From Flavobacterium anseongense (GTDB lineage Bacteria > Bacteroidota > Bacteroidia > Flavobacteriales > Flavobacteriaceae), in NCBI RefSeq assembly GCF_021608185.1, contig NZ_JAKIHN010000006.1:1-64000 (forward strand): a stretch of 64,000 nt of DNA, written 5' to 3'. The notes under the pieces are model-generated. The model ran no database searches. It was not told the DNA's origin and worked only from the letters and a program-made list of their open reading frames with translations. Position numbers and translations under genes: made by a program. Every line of letters begins with the position of its first letter. Within the stretch, counting starts at the first letter, position 1. Below, piece by piece: positions 1 to 8,183 of this stretch.

Positions 1-113
1 ATTTGTCTGATATGGAAACAACAACTATCGGAGATCAATACCCAAGTGGTGTTTACAACGTAGTTGTATCACAGGATGATGAGTTACAAACTATGCGTGT
101 TGTGAAGCGTTAA
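1..113 (+). CDS. C-terminal end of a T9SS-secreted protein (partial)
   Basis: Only the last 36 codons are present (frame starting at base 3, stop TAA at 111-113). The tail has the pattern of the type IX secretion type A C-terminal sorting domain: a Gly-x-Tyr-Pro-x-Gly-x-Tyr turn, then beta strands of the type NVVVSQ and a final basic segment TMRVVKR. In Bacteroidota this domain directs outer-membrane secretion and is then removed. The functional part lies outside the window, so the cargo is unknown. A strong terminator follows, so the gene is a separate transcription unit from the polysaccharide genes. Confidence 0.8.
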   Translation, partial: LSDMETTTIGDQYPSGVYNVVVSQDDELQTMRVVKR

Positions 114-150
114 CGGTTTTCCGTTTTAACGGGAATTATATATAATAAAA

Positions 151-178
151 GCCCTCAAGTTATTGAGGGCTTTTTTTT
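151..178 (+). terminator. Rho-independent terminator
   Basis: Perfect 8-bp stem (GCCCTCAA at 151-158, TTGAGGGC at 163-170) with a 4-base loop, preceded by AAAA and followed by eight T residues (171-178). It ends the T9SS cargo gene and isolates the locus downstream. It is the only strong intrinsic terminator seen in the window. Confidence 0.93.
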
Positions 179-191
179 GTTTTAAATCAGT

Positions 192-221
192 TTGTTTGTG
201 GTAATTTTAATTTAAAATTTG
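192..221 (+). promoter_or_regulatory. Possible Bacteroidota-type promoter for the aminotransferase
   Basis: TTG at 192-194, 19 bases, then AAAATTTG at 214-221, one mismatch from the TAnnTTTG -7 box. It lies between the terminator and the ATG at 268. A second reading uses TACTTTAT at 223-230. The gap 114-267 holds the terminator and this site and no gene. Confidence 0.35.
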
Positions 222-267
222 TTACTTTATAGCATCGAATTGACATTATAAGTAATTAACATATTAG

Positions 268-1377
268 ATGAATAAAATTCCTTTTTTAGATTTACAACCA
301 ACACATAGTGTCATTAAAGATGAAATGATTCAAGCATTCAATTCGATTTATGATAGCAACTGGTTTATTCTAGGTCAAAGGGTTGTTGATTTCGAAAAAG
401 AGTATGCTAGTTTCAATCAAACGAAATATGCTATTGGTGTGAGTAATGGGTTGGATGCGCTGTTTTTAGCCATGAAAGCATTAGGAATAGGTTCAGGAGA
501 TGAAGTCATAGTTCCTTCAAATACTTATATTGCCACAGTATTAGCCGTATCCTATGTTGGCGCAACTCCTATTTTTGTTGAACCAGATTCATTAACTTAT
601 AATATTAACCCCAAATTAATTGAAAAAGCAATTACAACTAGAACGAAAGCTATCATACCAGTGCATTTGTATGGACAAGCATGCGAGATGGATGCTATTA
701 ATGACATAGCAAAAAAATTTAAGCTTAAAGTTATTGAAGATAATGCGCAATCACATGGAGCAACTTTTAAAGGAAAATTAACAGGTAATTGGGGTCATGT
801 TAATGCTACAAGTTTTTATCCGGGTAAAAATCTAGGTGCTTTAGGCGATGCTGGAGCAATTACCACTAATGATGAAAAAATAGCAAAAAGAATTCAGATA
901 TTACGAAATTATGGAAGTAAAGAAAAATACTATAATGAAGTAATTGGACATAATATGAGATTAGATGAGTTACAAGCTGCTTTCTTATCGGTCAAACTCA
1001 AATATTTGAATGATTGGACAGTTCAAAGACAAACTATAGCACAATGGTATAATGAAGTATTACAGTCAGTACCCGATGTAGTTTTGCCACACACTCATTC
1101 AGATGCTACTCATACTTATCATGTTTATGTAATCAGAACAAAAAAACGTGATGAACTCCAGAAAGCCCTCACCAAGCATGAAATAGGAACACTAATACAT
1201 TATCCAATACCACCTCATTTGCAAACAGCTTATAGAAATTTGGGATATAAAAAGGGGGATTTTCCTATTGCCGAAGAATTCGCTAAAACCTCTTTAAGCT
1301 TGCCGATATGGCCAGGTATGTCAAAAGAAAATTGCGTCCAGATAGGTAATGTGATTAAGTCTTTTTTTAAACATTAG
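268..1377 (+). CDS. DegT/DnrJ/EryC1-family sugar aminotransferase (FdtB/QdtB-like)
   Basis: PLP enzyme of 369 aa, the usual length for the family. These enzymes transfer an amino group from glutamate to a keto sugar bound to dTDP or UDP. The start MNKIPFLDL, the segment IEDNAQ (Asp158, pairs with the PLP ring) and [13 protein letters not shown] with the Schiff-base lysine Lys187 are typical. The NWFILG and [12 protein letters not shown] segments resemble the FdtB/QdtB group, which makes dTDP-3-amino-3,6-dideoxyhexoses. The matching 3,4-ketoisomerase and the dTDP-glucose enzymes (RmlA/RmlB) are not in this window, so the substrate would have to come from elsewhere. The substrate is inferred from resemblance only. 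Confidence 0.88.
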   Translation: MNKIPFLDLQPTHSVIKDEMIQAFNSIYDSNWFILGQRVVDFEKEYASFNQTKYAIGVSNGLDALFLAMKALGIGSGDEVIVPSNTYIATVLAVSYVGATPIFVEPDSLTYNINPKLIEKAITTRTKAIIPVHLYGQACEMDAINDIAKKFKLKVIEDNAQSHGATFKGKLTGNWGHVNATSFYPGKNLGALGDAGAITTNDEKIAKRIQILRNYGSKEKYYNEVIGHNMRLDELQAAFLSVKLKYLNDWTVQRQTIAQWYNEVLQSVPDVVLPHTHSDATHTYHVYVIRTKKRDELQKALTKHEIGTLIHYPIPPHLQTAYRNLGYKKGDFPIAEEFAKTSLSLPIWPGMSKENCVQIGNVIKSFFKH

Positions 1378-1454
1378 TTCATTGTATATGCCCTTTATTT
1401 TGATTTATTAAAACTTATCAATAAACTTGTCGTGTCTATATTTTCCTTTATAAT

Positions 1455-1484
1455 TTGGTATTTAAAAATATATGAGTACTTTTG
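1455..1484 (+). promoter_or_regulatory. Bacteroidota-type promoter for the HTH/nucleotidyltransferase-like gene
   Basis: TTG at 1455-1457, a 19-base spacer, then a perfect TAnnTTTG box (TACTTTTG, 1477-1484). This matches the Flavobacterium sigma-A consensus. The start codon is at 1504, so the leader would be short, about 13-15 bases. Confidence 0.7.
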
Positions 1485-1492
1485 TTACTCAT
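1472..1492. promoter_or_regulatory. Inverted repeat over the -7 box, possible operator
   Basis: ATGAGTA at 1472-1478 and TACTCAT at 1486-1492 form a perfect 7-bp inverted repeat with a 7-base spacer. It covers the -7 box of the promoter just upstream of a winged-helix protein gene. Its placement suggests a dimer-binding operator, possibly autoregulatory. That role is inferred. Confidence 0.45.
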
Positions 1493-1503
1493 AATAAAGT
1501 GCT

Positions 1504-2013
1504 ATGTTAAATACTTTAGTAACCTCTAAAACAAGAGTGCGTTTACTGGTAAAGTTTTTTATTAATGCTGCCAATAATGGTCATTTACGCGGTTTGGCTG
1601 ATGAGTTTAATGAATCAACTAATTCCATCAGGAAAGAATTAAATAATCTTTCTGAAGCGGGTTATTTGAATAGGGTCACAGTTCAAAACAAAATTAATTA
1701 TGAAGCTAATACAAAGCATCCATTATTTGGAACGCTGCAAAATTTAGTTTTTCATTATTTGGGTTTACCCACCATTATTGAAATGATACTAGAAAGAATG
1801 GGTATTGTTGAGCAAATTTATATTGTTGGTGATTACGCTAGAGGTATAGACAGTGGTACTATAGAGGTTGTGATAGTTGGACAACAATTGAATAAAGAGT
1901 ATTTAGATCAGCTTGAAGGTAAGATAGAAAAAGTGATAGAAAGAAAAGTTCAGTTTTATTTCAAGCAAAAAGATGAAGATTTATCGGGTTTAATAATTTA
2001 TGAAAATAGTTAA
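1504..2013 (+). CDS. Winged-helix DNA-binding protein with degenerate nucleotidyltransferase-like domain
   Basis: 169 aa. Residues 1-75 look like an ArsR-like winged helix: LVKFFIN, then LADEFNESTNSIRKELNNL as the likely recognition helices, then a wing around VTVQNKINYE. Residues 100-128 recall the Pol-beta/MNT nucleotidyltransferase motif, with GDYARG in place of GSxARG. The catalytic Asp-x-Asp is replaced by Thr119-Ile-Glu121, so catalysis is probably lost. Proteins of this build sit near the front of polysaccharide loci in Flavobacteriia, and a regulatory role is likely. It has its own promoter and a possible operator immediately upstream. The effector is unknown. Confidence 0.72.
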   Translation: MLNTLVTSKTRVRLLVKFFINAANNGHLRGLADEFNESTNSIRKELNNLSEAGYLNRVTVQNKINYEANTKHPLFGTLQNLVFHYLGLPTIIEMILERMGIVEQIYIVGDYARGIDSGTIEVVIVGQQLNKEYLDQLEGKIEKVIERKVQFYFKQKDEDLSGLIIYENS

Positions 2014-2081
2014 GCAATTTTAAAAATTCACTACTCAAAAAATTAATGTTATTTTTTAAAAATAGAACTAATAAATATAAA

Positions 2082-2113
2082 TTGAACCAAAATAGAATTA
2101 TAAACTAATTTCG
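2082..2113 (+). promoter_or_regulatory. Possible promoter for the CMP-sugar synthetase operon
   Basis: TTG at 2082-2084, a 21-base spacer and TAATTTCG at 2106-2113, one mismatch from TAnnTTTG. The ATG is at 2131. It lies in a 117-bp very AT-rich gap that otherwise holds nothing recognisable. Confidence 0.45.
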
Positions 2114-2130
2114 AATATAATAGTATTTAT

Positions 2131-2865
2131 ATGAAATCGAATAAAACTGTTGCTCTCATAATAGGCAGAGGTAATAATACATTAAAAGATAAAAATATCT
2201 TACCGGTTCTGGGTCGTCCCTTGCTTCAATGGGGTGGTTTAGCTGCTAAAAAATCAAAACATATAGATGAATTTTATTTGAGTAGTGATGATGATAAAAT
2301 ATTAGAAGCAGGTGCTGCTATAGGTTATAAGAAAATAAAGCGTCCGGATTATTTAGCATTGCCAACATCTCAGAGTTCAGATGCTGTAAAGCATGCCCTT
2401 TCTATAATTGAAAAGGAGCTAGGTAATATTGATGTGATTGTAGTTATTCATGCTAATGTTGGTACAATATCTACTGAAATGATTGATGAGTGTTTAGCAT
2501 TGTTAAATGAAAAGAAAGCTTCATCAGTAATTCCATCACATTATAAATATGAATATCATCCAAGAAGAGCAAAAAAAATAACAGAGAACGGAACTTTAGA
2601 AAATTTTTTAGGCCAAAAAGGAGAATATGTTTCGGCAAATAGACAGGATTTAGAGCCATGTGTCTTTTTTGATCACTCTTTCTGGGTACTAGATGTTGCT
2701 AAAGGAGTAAAATCAGAATCAGGACAATATCCATGGCCTGTTATGGGAAATCAAATTTATCCTTATATTACAGAAGGATGTTTTGACGTTCACGATATAG
2801 ATGATTTAAAGAAAACAGAAGAATGGATAATAAACAATAACAAAAATTATCATGAATATTTGTGA
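2131..2865 (+). CDS. Acylneuraminate cytidylyltransferase-like CMP-sugar synthetase
   Basis: 244 aa, NeuA/KdsB-type GT-A fold. The nucleotide-binding motif near the start reads IIGRGNNTLKDKN (residues 10-22) where classical NeuA has IPARGGSKGIPKKN, so it is recognisable but divergent. Later landmarks are YLSSDDDKILEAG and a late acidic segment DVHDIDD. It should join CMP to a nonulosonic or related acid sugar. It overlaps the phosphatase gene by 14 bp and is two genes upstream of a NeuB-type synthase, which supports a CMP-nonulosonate role. It is distinct from the more classical neuA at 45156. The exact sugar cannot be told from sequence. Confidence 0.78.
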   Translation: MKSNKTVALIIGRGNNTLKDKNILPVLGRPLLQWGGLAAKKSKHIDEFYLSSDDDKILEAGAAIGYKKIKRPDYLALPTSQSSDAVKHALSIIEKELGNIDVIVVIHANVGTISTEMIDECLALLNEKKASSVIPSHYKYEYHPRRAKKITENGTLENFLGQKGEYVSANRQDLEPCVFFDHSFWVLDVAKGVKSESGQYPWPVMGNQIYPYITEGCFDVHDIDDLKKTEEWIINNNKNYHEYL

Positions 2866-3532
2866 ATCAATAGCTTCTGTTATCAAGAGCAATCTTAAAG
2901 AAATCTTATCTTTAAGAAATCAAAAAGAATTAAAATCGGATAATAGTTATGTTTCAAAAGGCGATTTGCTTTGTGAATCACTAATAAAGGAGTATATTAA
3001 GAAAAATTGCCCTGAGTATGCCTTAATATCAGAAGAAAGCCCGGAGGACAATATGAAATCATATACTTCTGATAAAATAATAATATTGGATCCAATTGAT
3101 GGGACGGAGAATTTCGTGTCAGGACTAAAAGAGTGGGGAGTTGCAGTATGTATTTATGAATATGGAAAACATAAACAGTCTATGTTAGCTTTACCTGAAT
3201 TAGATTTATACCTATTAAGTGGAGACGATATTCCTAAATATAAATCAAGAATTGCAGGAATTTCGTCCAGTTTGACCAAGCAGGATATTTTAAATCTTAA
3301 GGATGGATTTGAGTATAGAATAATAGGTTGTGCAGTTTACAATATGTATAGTGTAGTGACTGGTTCTTTTTATAGTTTTCAAAATCCTAAGGGTGCCAAA
3401 GTTTGGGATATCATTCCGGGCTTGAATTTAGCTTTGGAACACAATTTAAAAGTAATAGTAAATAATAAACCTTATCATGGAGAATTGCTTAGACCAGATC
3501 AAAAATATATTTTCAGCATCGAGCAAAACTAA
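2852..3532 (+). CDS. Inositol monophosphatase-family phosphatase
   Basis: 226 aa, somewhat shorter than typical IMPase/CysQ proteins (about 260-275 aa). Metal-binding motifs are intact: Glu61-Glu62 in ISEESPE, the Asp80-Pro-Ile-Asp83-Gly-Thr motif, and the late Trp185-Asp186. The family removes phosphate from inositol phosphates, sugar phosphates or PAP. Placed between a CMP-sugar synthetase and a NeuB-like synthase, it may dephosphorylate a sugar-acid phosphate such as a nonulosonate 9-phosphate. That substrate is inferred from context. The next reading frame starts 56 bp before its stop. Confidence 0.8.
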   Translation: MNICESIASVIKSNLKEILSLRNQKELKSDNSYVSKGDLLCESLIKEYIKKNCPEYALISEESPEDNMKSYTSDKIIILDPIDGTENFVSGLKEWGVAVCIYEYGKHKQSMLALPELDLYLLSGDDIPKYKSRIAGISSSLTKQDILNLKDGFEYRIIGCAVYNMYSVVTGSFYSFQNPKGAKVWDIIPGLNLALEHNLKVIVNNKPYHGELLRPDQKYIFSIEQN

Positions 3533-5060
3533 GATTGCAGTAATTGGTAAAGGAAGTTCAGTTACAGAAGTAAAACTCGATTCACTTTCGAAAGATTATT
3601 TTATCATTAATTTAAATGATGCTGATGTTTTTACCAAAGCCGATATGGCTATTTTTTACAGAACGGATTTATTTGATTCTATCAAAAAGCATGGCTTTAT
3701 CAGTGACTATTATATTGCTCCTGATTTTTTCAAAATCCCCGATAATAAACATATAGAAGTAGATTATCACTCCTTCAATCAAAATGATTTTGAGCATATA
3801 TATTCCTATTTTACAGATGAAAATTTCTATATTTTAGATTTTACATTACTAACGGCAATCAAATTGGTTATTTTATTTCAGGAAACAAAAAAGACCAAAG
3901 TCATTGCTGATTTTATAGGATTTGATTTTTATTTAAACAGCGTATCGGAAGAAGATTTCCAAGGTTTGGAATACCGGAATGCTTATTTGAAGACTCAGGA
4001 ATCTTTTTTTGAACAAATATTAAAAATGATTCAGCTGAAATTTCCGGAAGTTTATATTCAGCATGTTGGAAATAAAAAATACAGTGCCATAAGTTTAGAA
4101 CAATTTAACGAGCAACTGGAAGAACATTCTCAGGGAGCCATATCTATAACAGATTTGCCTACCAATACAGAATTGTATACTAAATTATTGCAAAGAACAA
4201 TAGATTCTAACAGCACTATTATAGTTGCTGAATTTACCAACAACCATATTGGTGATAAAAAGCGTTTGTTGAAAATGATAGAATTGGCATCGGAAAGTGG
4301 TGCCGATATGGTTAAGGTTCAAAAAAGAGATGTTGATAGTTTTTATACAGCAGAAGAACTGAATTCTCCATACCAGTCTCCATTCGGAAATACACTCGGT
4401 GATTACAGACGAGGAGTAGAATTAACAGACGATTTAATGGAATTGATTGACATAGAGTGCAGAAAGAAAAATATTCCCTGGTTTGCCTCTATTTTAGATT
4501 GGAATTCCTATCAATACATCAATCAGTTTGATTGCCCATTGATTAAGTTACCCTCGACGATATCTAATCACAGAAATTATTTGAAAAAAGTGGCAGGTGA
4601 TTTTAAAGGAGATTTAGTAATCTCTACCGGTTTTACAGATAAAGAATATGAACATTTTGTGCTGAATGATTTAAATAACGCCGACAAAAATTTGTTCTTA
4701 TTGCAATGTACCTCTTCTTATCCTACGCCACCGGAAGGATGTCAGGTTAGTGTTGTAAGACATTATGACCGATTAAGAAATGACCACCCTAATATTATTC
4801 CGGGATATTCAAGTCACGATATAGGTAGTTTAGGCTCTATGCTTTCAGTTGCTGCCGGTGCTAAAATGATTGAAAAGCATGTGAAATTAGGAGATTTAGA
4901 TTGGGTACATTTTGATAGTGTAGCTATAGATTTAAATGAAAATAAGTTCAAGCAATTTGTGCATGATATCAGAAAAGCAGAACTAATGGCCGGAAGCATA
5001 GAAAAAAGCATTCACCATTTTGAGCACCATAAATATAGAGTTAATGATAAGATTAATTAA
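3477..5060 (+). CDS. NeuB-type nonulosonate synthase with N-terminal GT42/DUF115-like domain
   Basis: 527 aa, two parts. Residues about 246-505 are a NeuB TIM barrel, which condenses PEP with an amino sugar or hexose: Glu252 (VAEFTNNHIGD), Lys280 (DMVKVQK), and the metal-ligand histidines His447 (GYSSHDIG) and His468 (EKHVKL). The C-terminal SAF/antifreeze-like domain of ordinary NeuB is absent. Residues about 18-205 form an extra domain with a Rossmann-like start (IAVIGKGSSVTEVKLDSL), NLNDAD, and a later FIGFDFYL. This resembles the layout of GT42 sialyltransferases or the DUF115/MptE group. The start at 3477 overlaps the upstream gene by 56 bp. The next in-frame ATG (codon 57) would cut into this domain, so 3477 is kept. 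Confidence 0.78.
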   Translation: MENCLDQIKNIFSASSKTKIAVIGKGSSVTEVKLDSLSKDYFIINLNDADVFTKADMAIFYRTDLFDSIKKHGFISDYYIAPDFFKIPDNKHIEVDYHSFNQNDFEHIYSYFTDENFYILDFTLLTAIKLVILFQETKKTKVIADFIGFDFYLNSVSEEDFQGLEYRNAYLKTQESFFEQILKMIQLKFPEVYIQHVGNKKYSAISLEQFNEQLEEHSQGAISITDLPTNTELYTKLLQRTIDSNSTIIVAEFTNNHIGDKKRLLKMIELASESGADMVKVQKRDVDSFYTAEELNSPYQSPFGNTLGDYRRGVELTDDLMELIDIECRKKNIPWFASILDWNSYQYINQFDCPLIKLPSTISNHRNYLKKVAGDFKGDLVISTGFTDKEYEHFVLNDLNNADKNLFLLQCTSSYPTPPEGCQVSVVRHYDRLRNDHPNIIPGYSSHDIGSLGSMLSVAAGAKMIEKHVKLGDLDWVHFDSVAIDLNENKFKQFVHDIRKAELMAGSIEKSIHHFEHHKYRVNDKIN

Positions 5061-5124
5061 AAGCTTAAATCAAATAATTTAATTGCATCCAATAGGTTGA
5101 TTTAATAAAACATATAAAAGAATA

Positions 5125-6909
5125 ATGCTAAAAAAAATTTCAGATAAATTCCAGTATTTCTTGTTTTTCTACAATGTACTTCGTTACAGAATGCTGGTAT
5201 CTATCTTTTTAGGAATCATTGTTGGTATTCTGGACGGATTGGGTCTGGCAATGTTTATACCTTTAATCCAAACTGCTGCCAATGTAGGGGATAATCAAAC
5301 AGTTACAAATAAGGGAGAAGGCTTATTAGTCATTTTTGACTATTTAGATATCCCGATTACCTTAGCTACAGTCTTATTGGGGATGTTATTTTTCTTCACT
5401 TTTAAAGCAGTCTTTGCATTTGCGGAATATAATCTTCGGGTTAATAATCAGCAATATTTCATGAAAAAGATTAGAAATGATAATGCAGAATTACTATCAA
5501 ATTTAAGTTATTTAGTATTTGTGAAGGAAGATATAGGCAGAATACAAAATATTTTCACTACAGAGGTTGAAAGAATTAATCAGGCAAGTAGGTTTTATTT
5601 TTTGGCCATGCAGGCTTCAGTATTAGTTTTTGTTTATTTATCATTGGCTTATGTTACCAATCCTAAGTTTGCTATATTTTTATCTATAGGAGGAGTTATA
5701 ATAAATTTTTTCTTCAAAAAGATATACAGTAAGACTAAAGATTATTCTAAATTGGTATCCAGTCAAAATTCTGTTTTTCAAGGTTCTGTAATTCAATTAG
5801 TGCACTATTTTAAATACTTAAAGGCAAGTGGACTTATAACTAAATTTACCAATCGATTAAAAGAAGACGTTGAAAAAATTGAAAAGACAAATAAAAAAAT
5901 GGGTTTGCTTATGTCAATTACGCAATCTTTACGTGAGCCATTGGTTATTTTTGTTTTAGTTGTTGTGATTTATATACAGTTAACTGTTTTTAAAGAATCA
6001 TTAGGTATAATAATATTGAGCTTAATGTTTTTTTACAGGGCTTTATCTTCATTAATGGCTATGCAGAATAATACAAATATCTTCATCAGTGTTTCAGGAT
6101 CGCTAATAAATAATAAAGAATTTGCTGCACACTTAAGTCAAAAAGTGGATGATTATGTTGGTTCTAAAGACTTTAAATTTGAAAACCGGCTCGAATTGAA
6201 AAACATTTCTTTAACAATAGACCAGAAAAAAATATTGGATGGAATTACTCTTTCAATTCAAAAAAATGAAACAATAGCTTTAGTGGGTGAGAGCGGTTCC
6301 GGAAAAACTACGTTGATTAACATCATATCGGGTATTATAAAACCTACTGAAGGCACTATCCATATAGATGATTCCAATTTCAATAACATAGAAATGATTA
6401 AATGGCAGAAAAGCTTAGGGTATATTACTCAGGAACCGGTTATTTTCACAGATACAATTTTTAATAACATAACTTTTTTCTCCGAGCCCAATGAAGAAAA
6501 CAAAAAACGTTTTAATGATGTTCTAAAAATGGCCTCTCTTACAACATTTATTGATTCATTACCGGAGAAAGAAAATACACTTATGGGGAATAATGGCATA
6601 AATTTGAGTGGAGGACAAAAACAAAGAATTTCCATTGCCAGAGAATTATATAAAGAAGCAGCCTTGATATTAATGGACGAAGCGACTTCGGCACTTGACT
6701 CAGAAACAGAAAAACAAATACAAGAAAGCACAGAAATGCTTCAAGGTAATTCAACACTGATTATAATAGCGCACAGACTTTCCACAATTAAACATGCTGA
6801 CAGAATAGTTGTATTGGATGGAGGTAAGATTTTAGCTATTGGTAGTTTCAATGAATTATTAGAGACGTCAGAAAAGTTCAATAAAATGGTCCAGTTACAA
6901 GAGTTTTAA
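5125..6909 (+). CDS. ABC transporter, fused permease-ATPase (MsbA/PglK-like flippase)
   Basis: 594 aa half-transporter. Residues about 1-330 are a six-helix exporter domain; the rest is the ATPase. Walker A GESGSGKTT lies near residue 390, the Q-loop in YITQEPV, the signature LSGGQKQR near 494, Walker B LILMDEATSALD near 515 and the H-loop in IIAHRLS. It probably works as a homodimer and flips a lipid-linked saccharide or lipid across the inner membrane, as PglK and MsbA do. No Wzx (MATE/PST-type) flippase was seen in the window, which makes this a candidate for that step. It follows the NeuB-like gene after a 64-bp gap. Confidence 0.88.
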   Translation: MLKKISDKFQYFLFFYNVLRYRMLVSIFLGIIVGILDGLGLAMFIPLIQTAANVGDNQTVTNKGEGLLVIFDYLDIPITLATVLLGMLFFFTFKAVFAFAEYNLRVNNQQYFMKKIRNDNAELLSNLSYLVFVKEDIGRIQNIFTTEVERINQASRFYFLAMQASVLVFVYLSLAYVTNPKFAIFLSIGGVIINFFFKKIYSKTKDYSKLVSSQNSVFQGSVIQLVHYFKYLKASGLITKFTNRLKEDVEKIEKTNKKMGLLMSITQSLREPLVIFVLVVVIYIQLTVFKESLGIIILSLMFFYRALSSLMAMQNNTNIFISVSGSLINNKEFAAHLSQKVDDYVGSKDFKFENRLELKNISLTIDQKKILDGITLSIQKNETIALVGESGSGKTTLINIISGIIKPTEGTIHIDDSNFNNIEMIKWQKSLGYITQEPVIFTDTIFNNITFFSEPNEENKKRFNDVLKMASLTTFIDSLPEKENTLMGNNGINLSGGQKQRISIARELYKEAALILMDEATSALDSETEKQIQESTEMLQGNSTLIIIAHRLSTIKHADRIVVLDGGKILAIGSFNELLETSEKFNKMVQLQEF

Positions 6910-7034
6910 TGTTATTTTGTTAGTAAAGTCATTAGAATTTATTATTGTATATACTGTTTTTCATAGAAATTAATTGTTTTTGCACCAACTGTCAATTTTT
7001 AAAAAAATGAGAGCTTAATATTAAAAATTCCTAT

Positions 7035-8183
7035 ATGAACGAAGATGATAAGTTAATTGAAAAAATAATAAATAATTACGGGAAAGGCTATAAAGAACTG
7101 GATAGACGAAAATTATTAATTTCGATTAAATGCATTATTAAATATTTTTTTTCATTTGTTTTTGGTAGTAAGGAAGTAAAAATTCAGCAAAGAAATTTTA
7201 AACTTCATTTACCCAAAGAGTTAGACAGTGAATTTAAAAATTTATTTTCCATATCTTCTAATCCTTCAATAAAGAAAGAGCATACCGTTTCCTTTTTTAA
7301 AATATATTACTACCTGTGTCTTTCCTGTATTTTCAGAAAAAATAGTTTAGGAGTCTTTTTTTTCAAATTAGCTTATAAAAAACTAAACTATAAATTATCC
7401 GGAGACGCAATTCAGGTAGTAAATGCAGGCCCCTCTTTTTTTACACATTTGTTTTCCTATTACTGTTATAAAAATGATGGTTCAAATTTTTATTTTATTC
7501 AACACGCAGTATATCAGTTGGATTACGAGCCTTATGTTTTTGAACAAAAATTTGATAAGGGATTGACCTTATTGCTTTGGTCAGAAATGTTGTTGCAAAA
7601 TCTTGCTAAAATTTGTAAATGCAAAATGTTAGTGGTTCCAACTTATAAGTTTACAAAGATTTCAGAATTTAATGAAATGGATACCGCAAAAACGAGTAAA
7701 AAAGTTATTGTTTTCATAGGAGAATCAATCAACAAATTAAATAAAGACTACGATAAACTTTATTTGCAGGAAATGTTGAAAGTAAGGGATTGTTTTAAGA
7801 TGCAATTTGACAATTGTGAATTTTATTTTAAACCACATCCAAGAATGTTGAATAAAAAACAGTTTTGTGATGCATTAAGCAACGAATATAATATTAAAAT
7901 CATAAATAGTTTAAATAATAGTAAAGTTGATTTTGCGGTAGCCCATATTTCTACTTTCCTGCTGGAAACACTTTCAAAAGGGATTAGATGTTTTCAAATG
8001 AACATCAAAGTTGATAATATGAAAACAACCGACTATACGCTCTTGTCATCAGTTATTTCAACTGATTTGTTAATGAGTAATAAATTTAATGTTAGTACTG
8101 ATTTTCCGAAAAATTATATAGATAAAGACTATTTGTACATTAAAGAACAGTATTTAAGGGATTATAAAAATGTATTACTTTAG
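7035..8183 (+). CDS. Putative GT-B transferase with sialyltransferase-like HP motif
   Basis: 382 aa, family not recognised with certainty. Visible landmarks are FIQHAVYQ (His157), a change into a second Rossmann-like half at KKVIVFIGES (about 223-231), FKPHPRM with His268-Pro269, and AHISTFLLE (Ser306-Thr307). An HP motif followed by a Ser/Thr motif about 40 residues later is the arrangement in bacterial sialyl- and polysialyltransferases (GT38/GT52/GT80) and in CDP-glycerol glycerophosphotransferases. With the CMP-sugar synthetase and NeuB-like genes upstream, a nonulosonate transferase is plausible. It is very AT-rich. The 125-bp gap before it shows no good promoter. Confidence 0.5.
   Translation: MNEDDKLIEKIINNYGKGYKELDRRKLLISIKCIIKYFFSFVFGSKEVKIQQRNFKLHLPKELDSEFKNLFSISSNPSIKKEHTVSFFKIYYYLCLSCIFRKNSLGVFFFKLAYKKLNYKLSGDAIQVVNAGPSFFTHLFSYYCYKNDGSNFYFIQHAVYQLDYEPYVFEQKFDKGLTLLLWSEMLLQNLAKICKCKMLVVPTYKFTKISEFNEMDTAKTSKKVIVFIGESINKLNKDYDKLYLQEMLKVRDCFKMQFDNCEFYFKPHPRMLNKKQFCDALSNEYNIKIINSLNNSKVDFAVAHISTFLLETLSKGIRCFQMNIKVDNMKTTDYTLLSSVISTDLLMSNKFNVSTDFPKNYIDKDYLYIKEQYLRDYKNVLL

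Noticed and set aside
121..132. CCGTT-TT-AACGG as a second terminator
   Set aside because: The loop would be only two bases and no T-run follows. The 151-178 hairpin is the real terminator.
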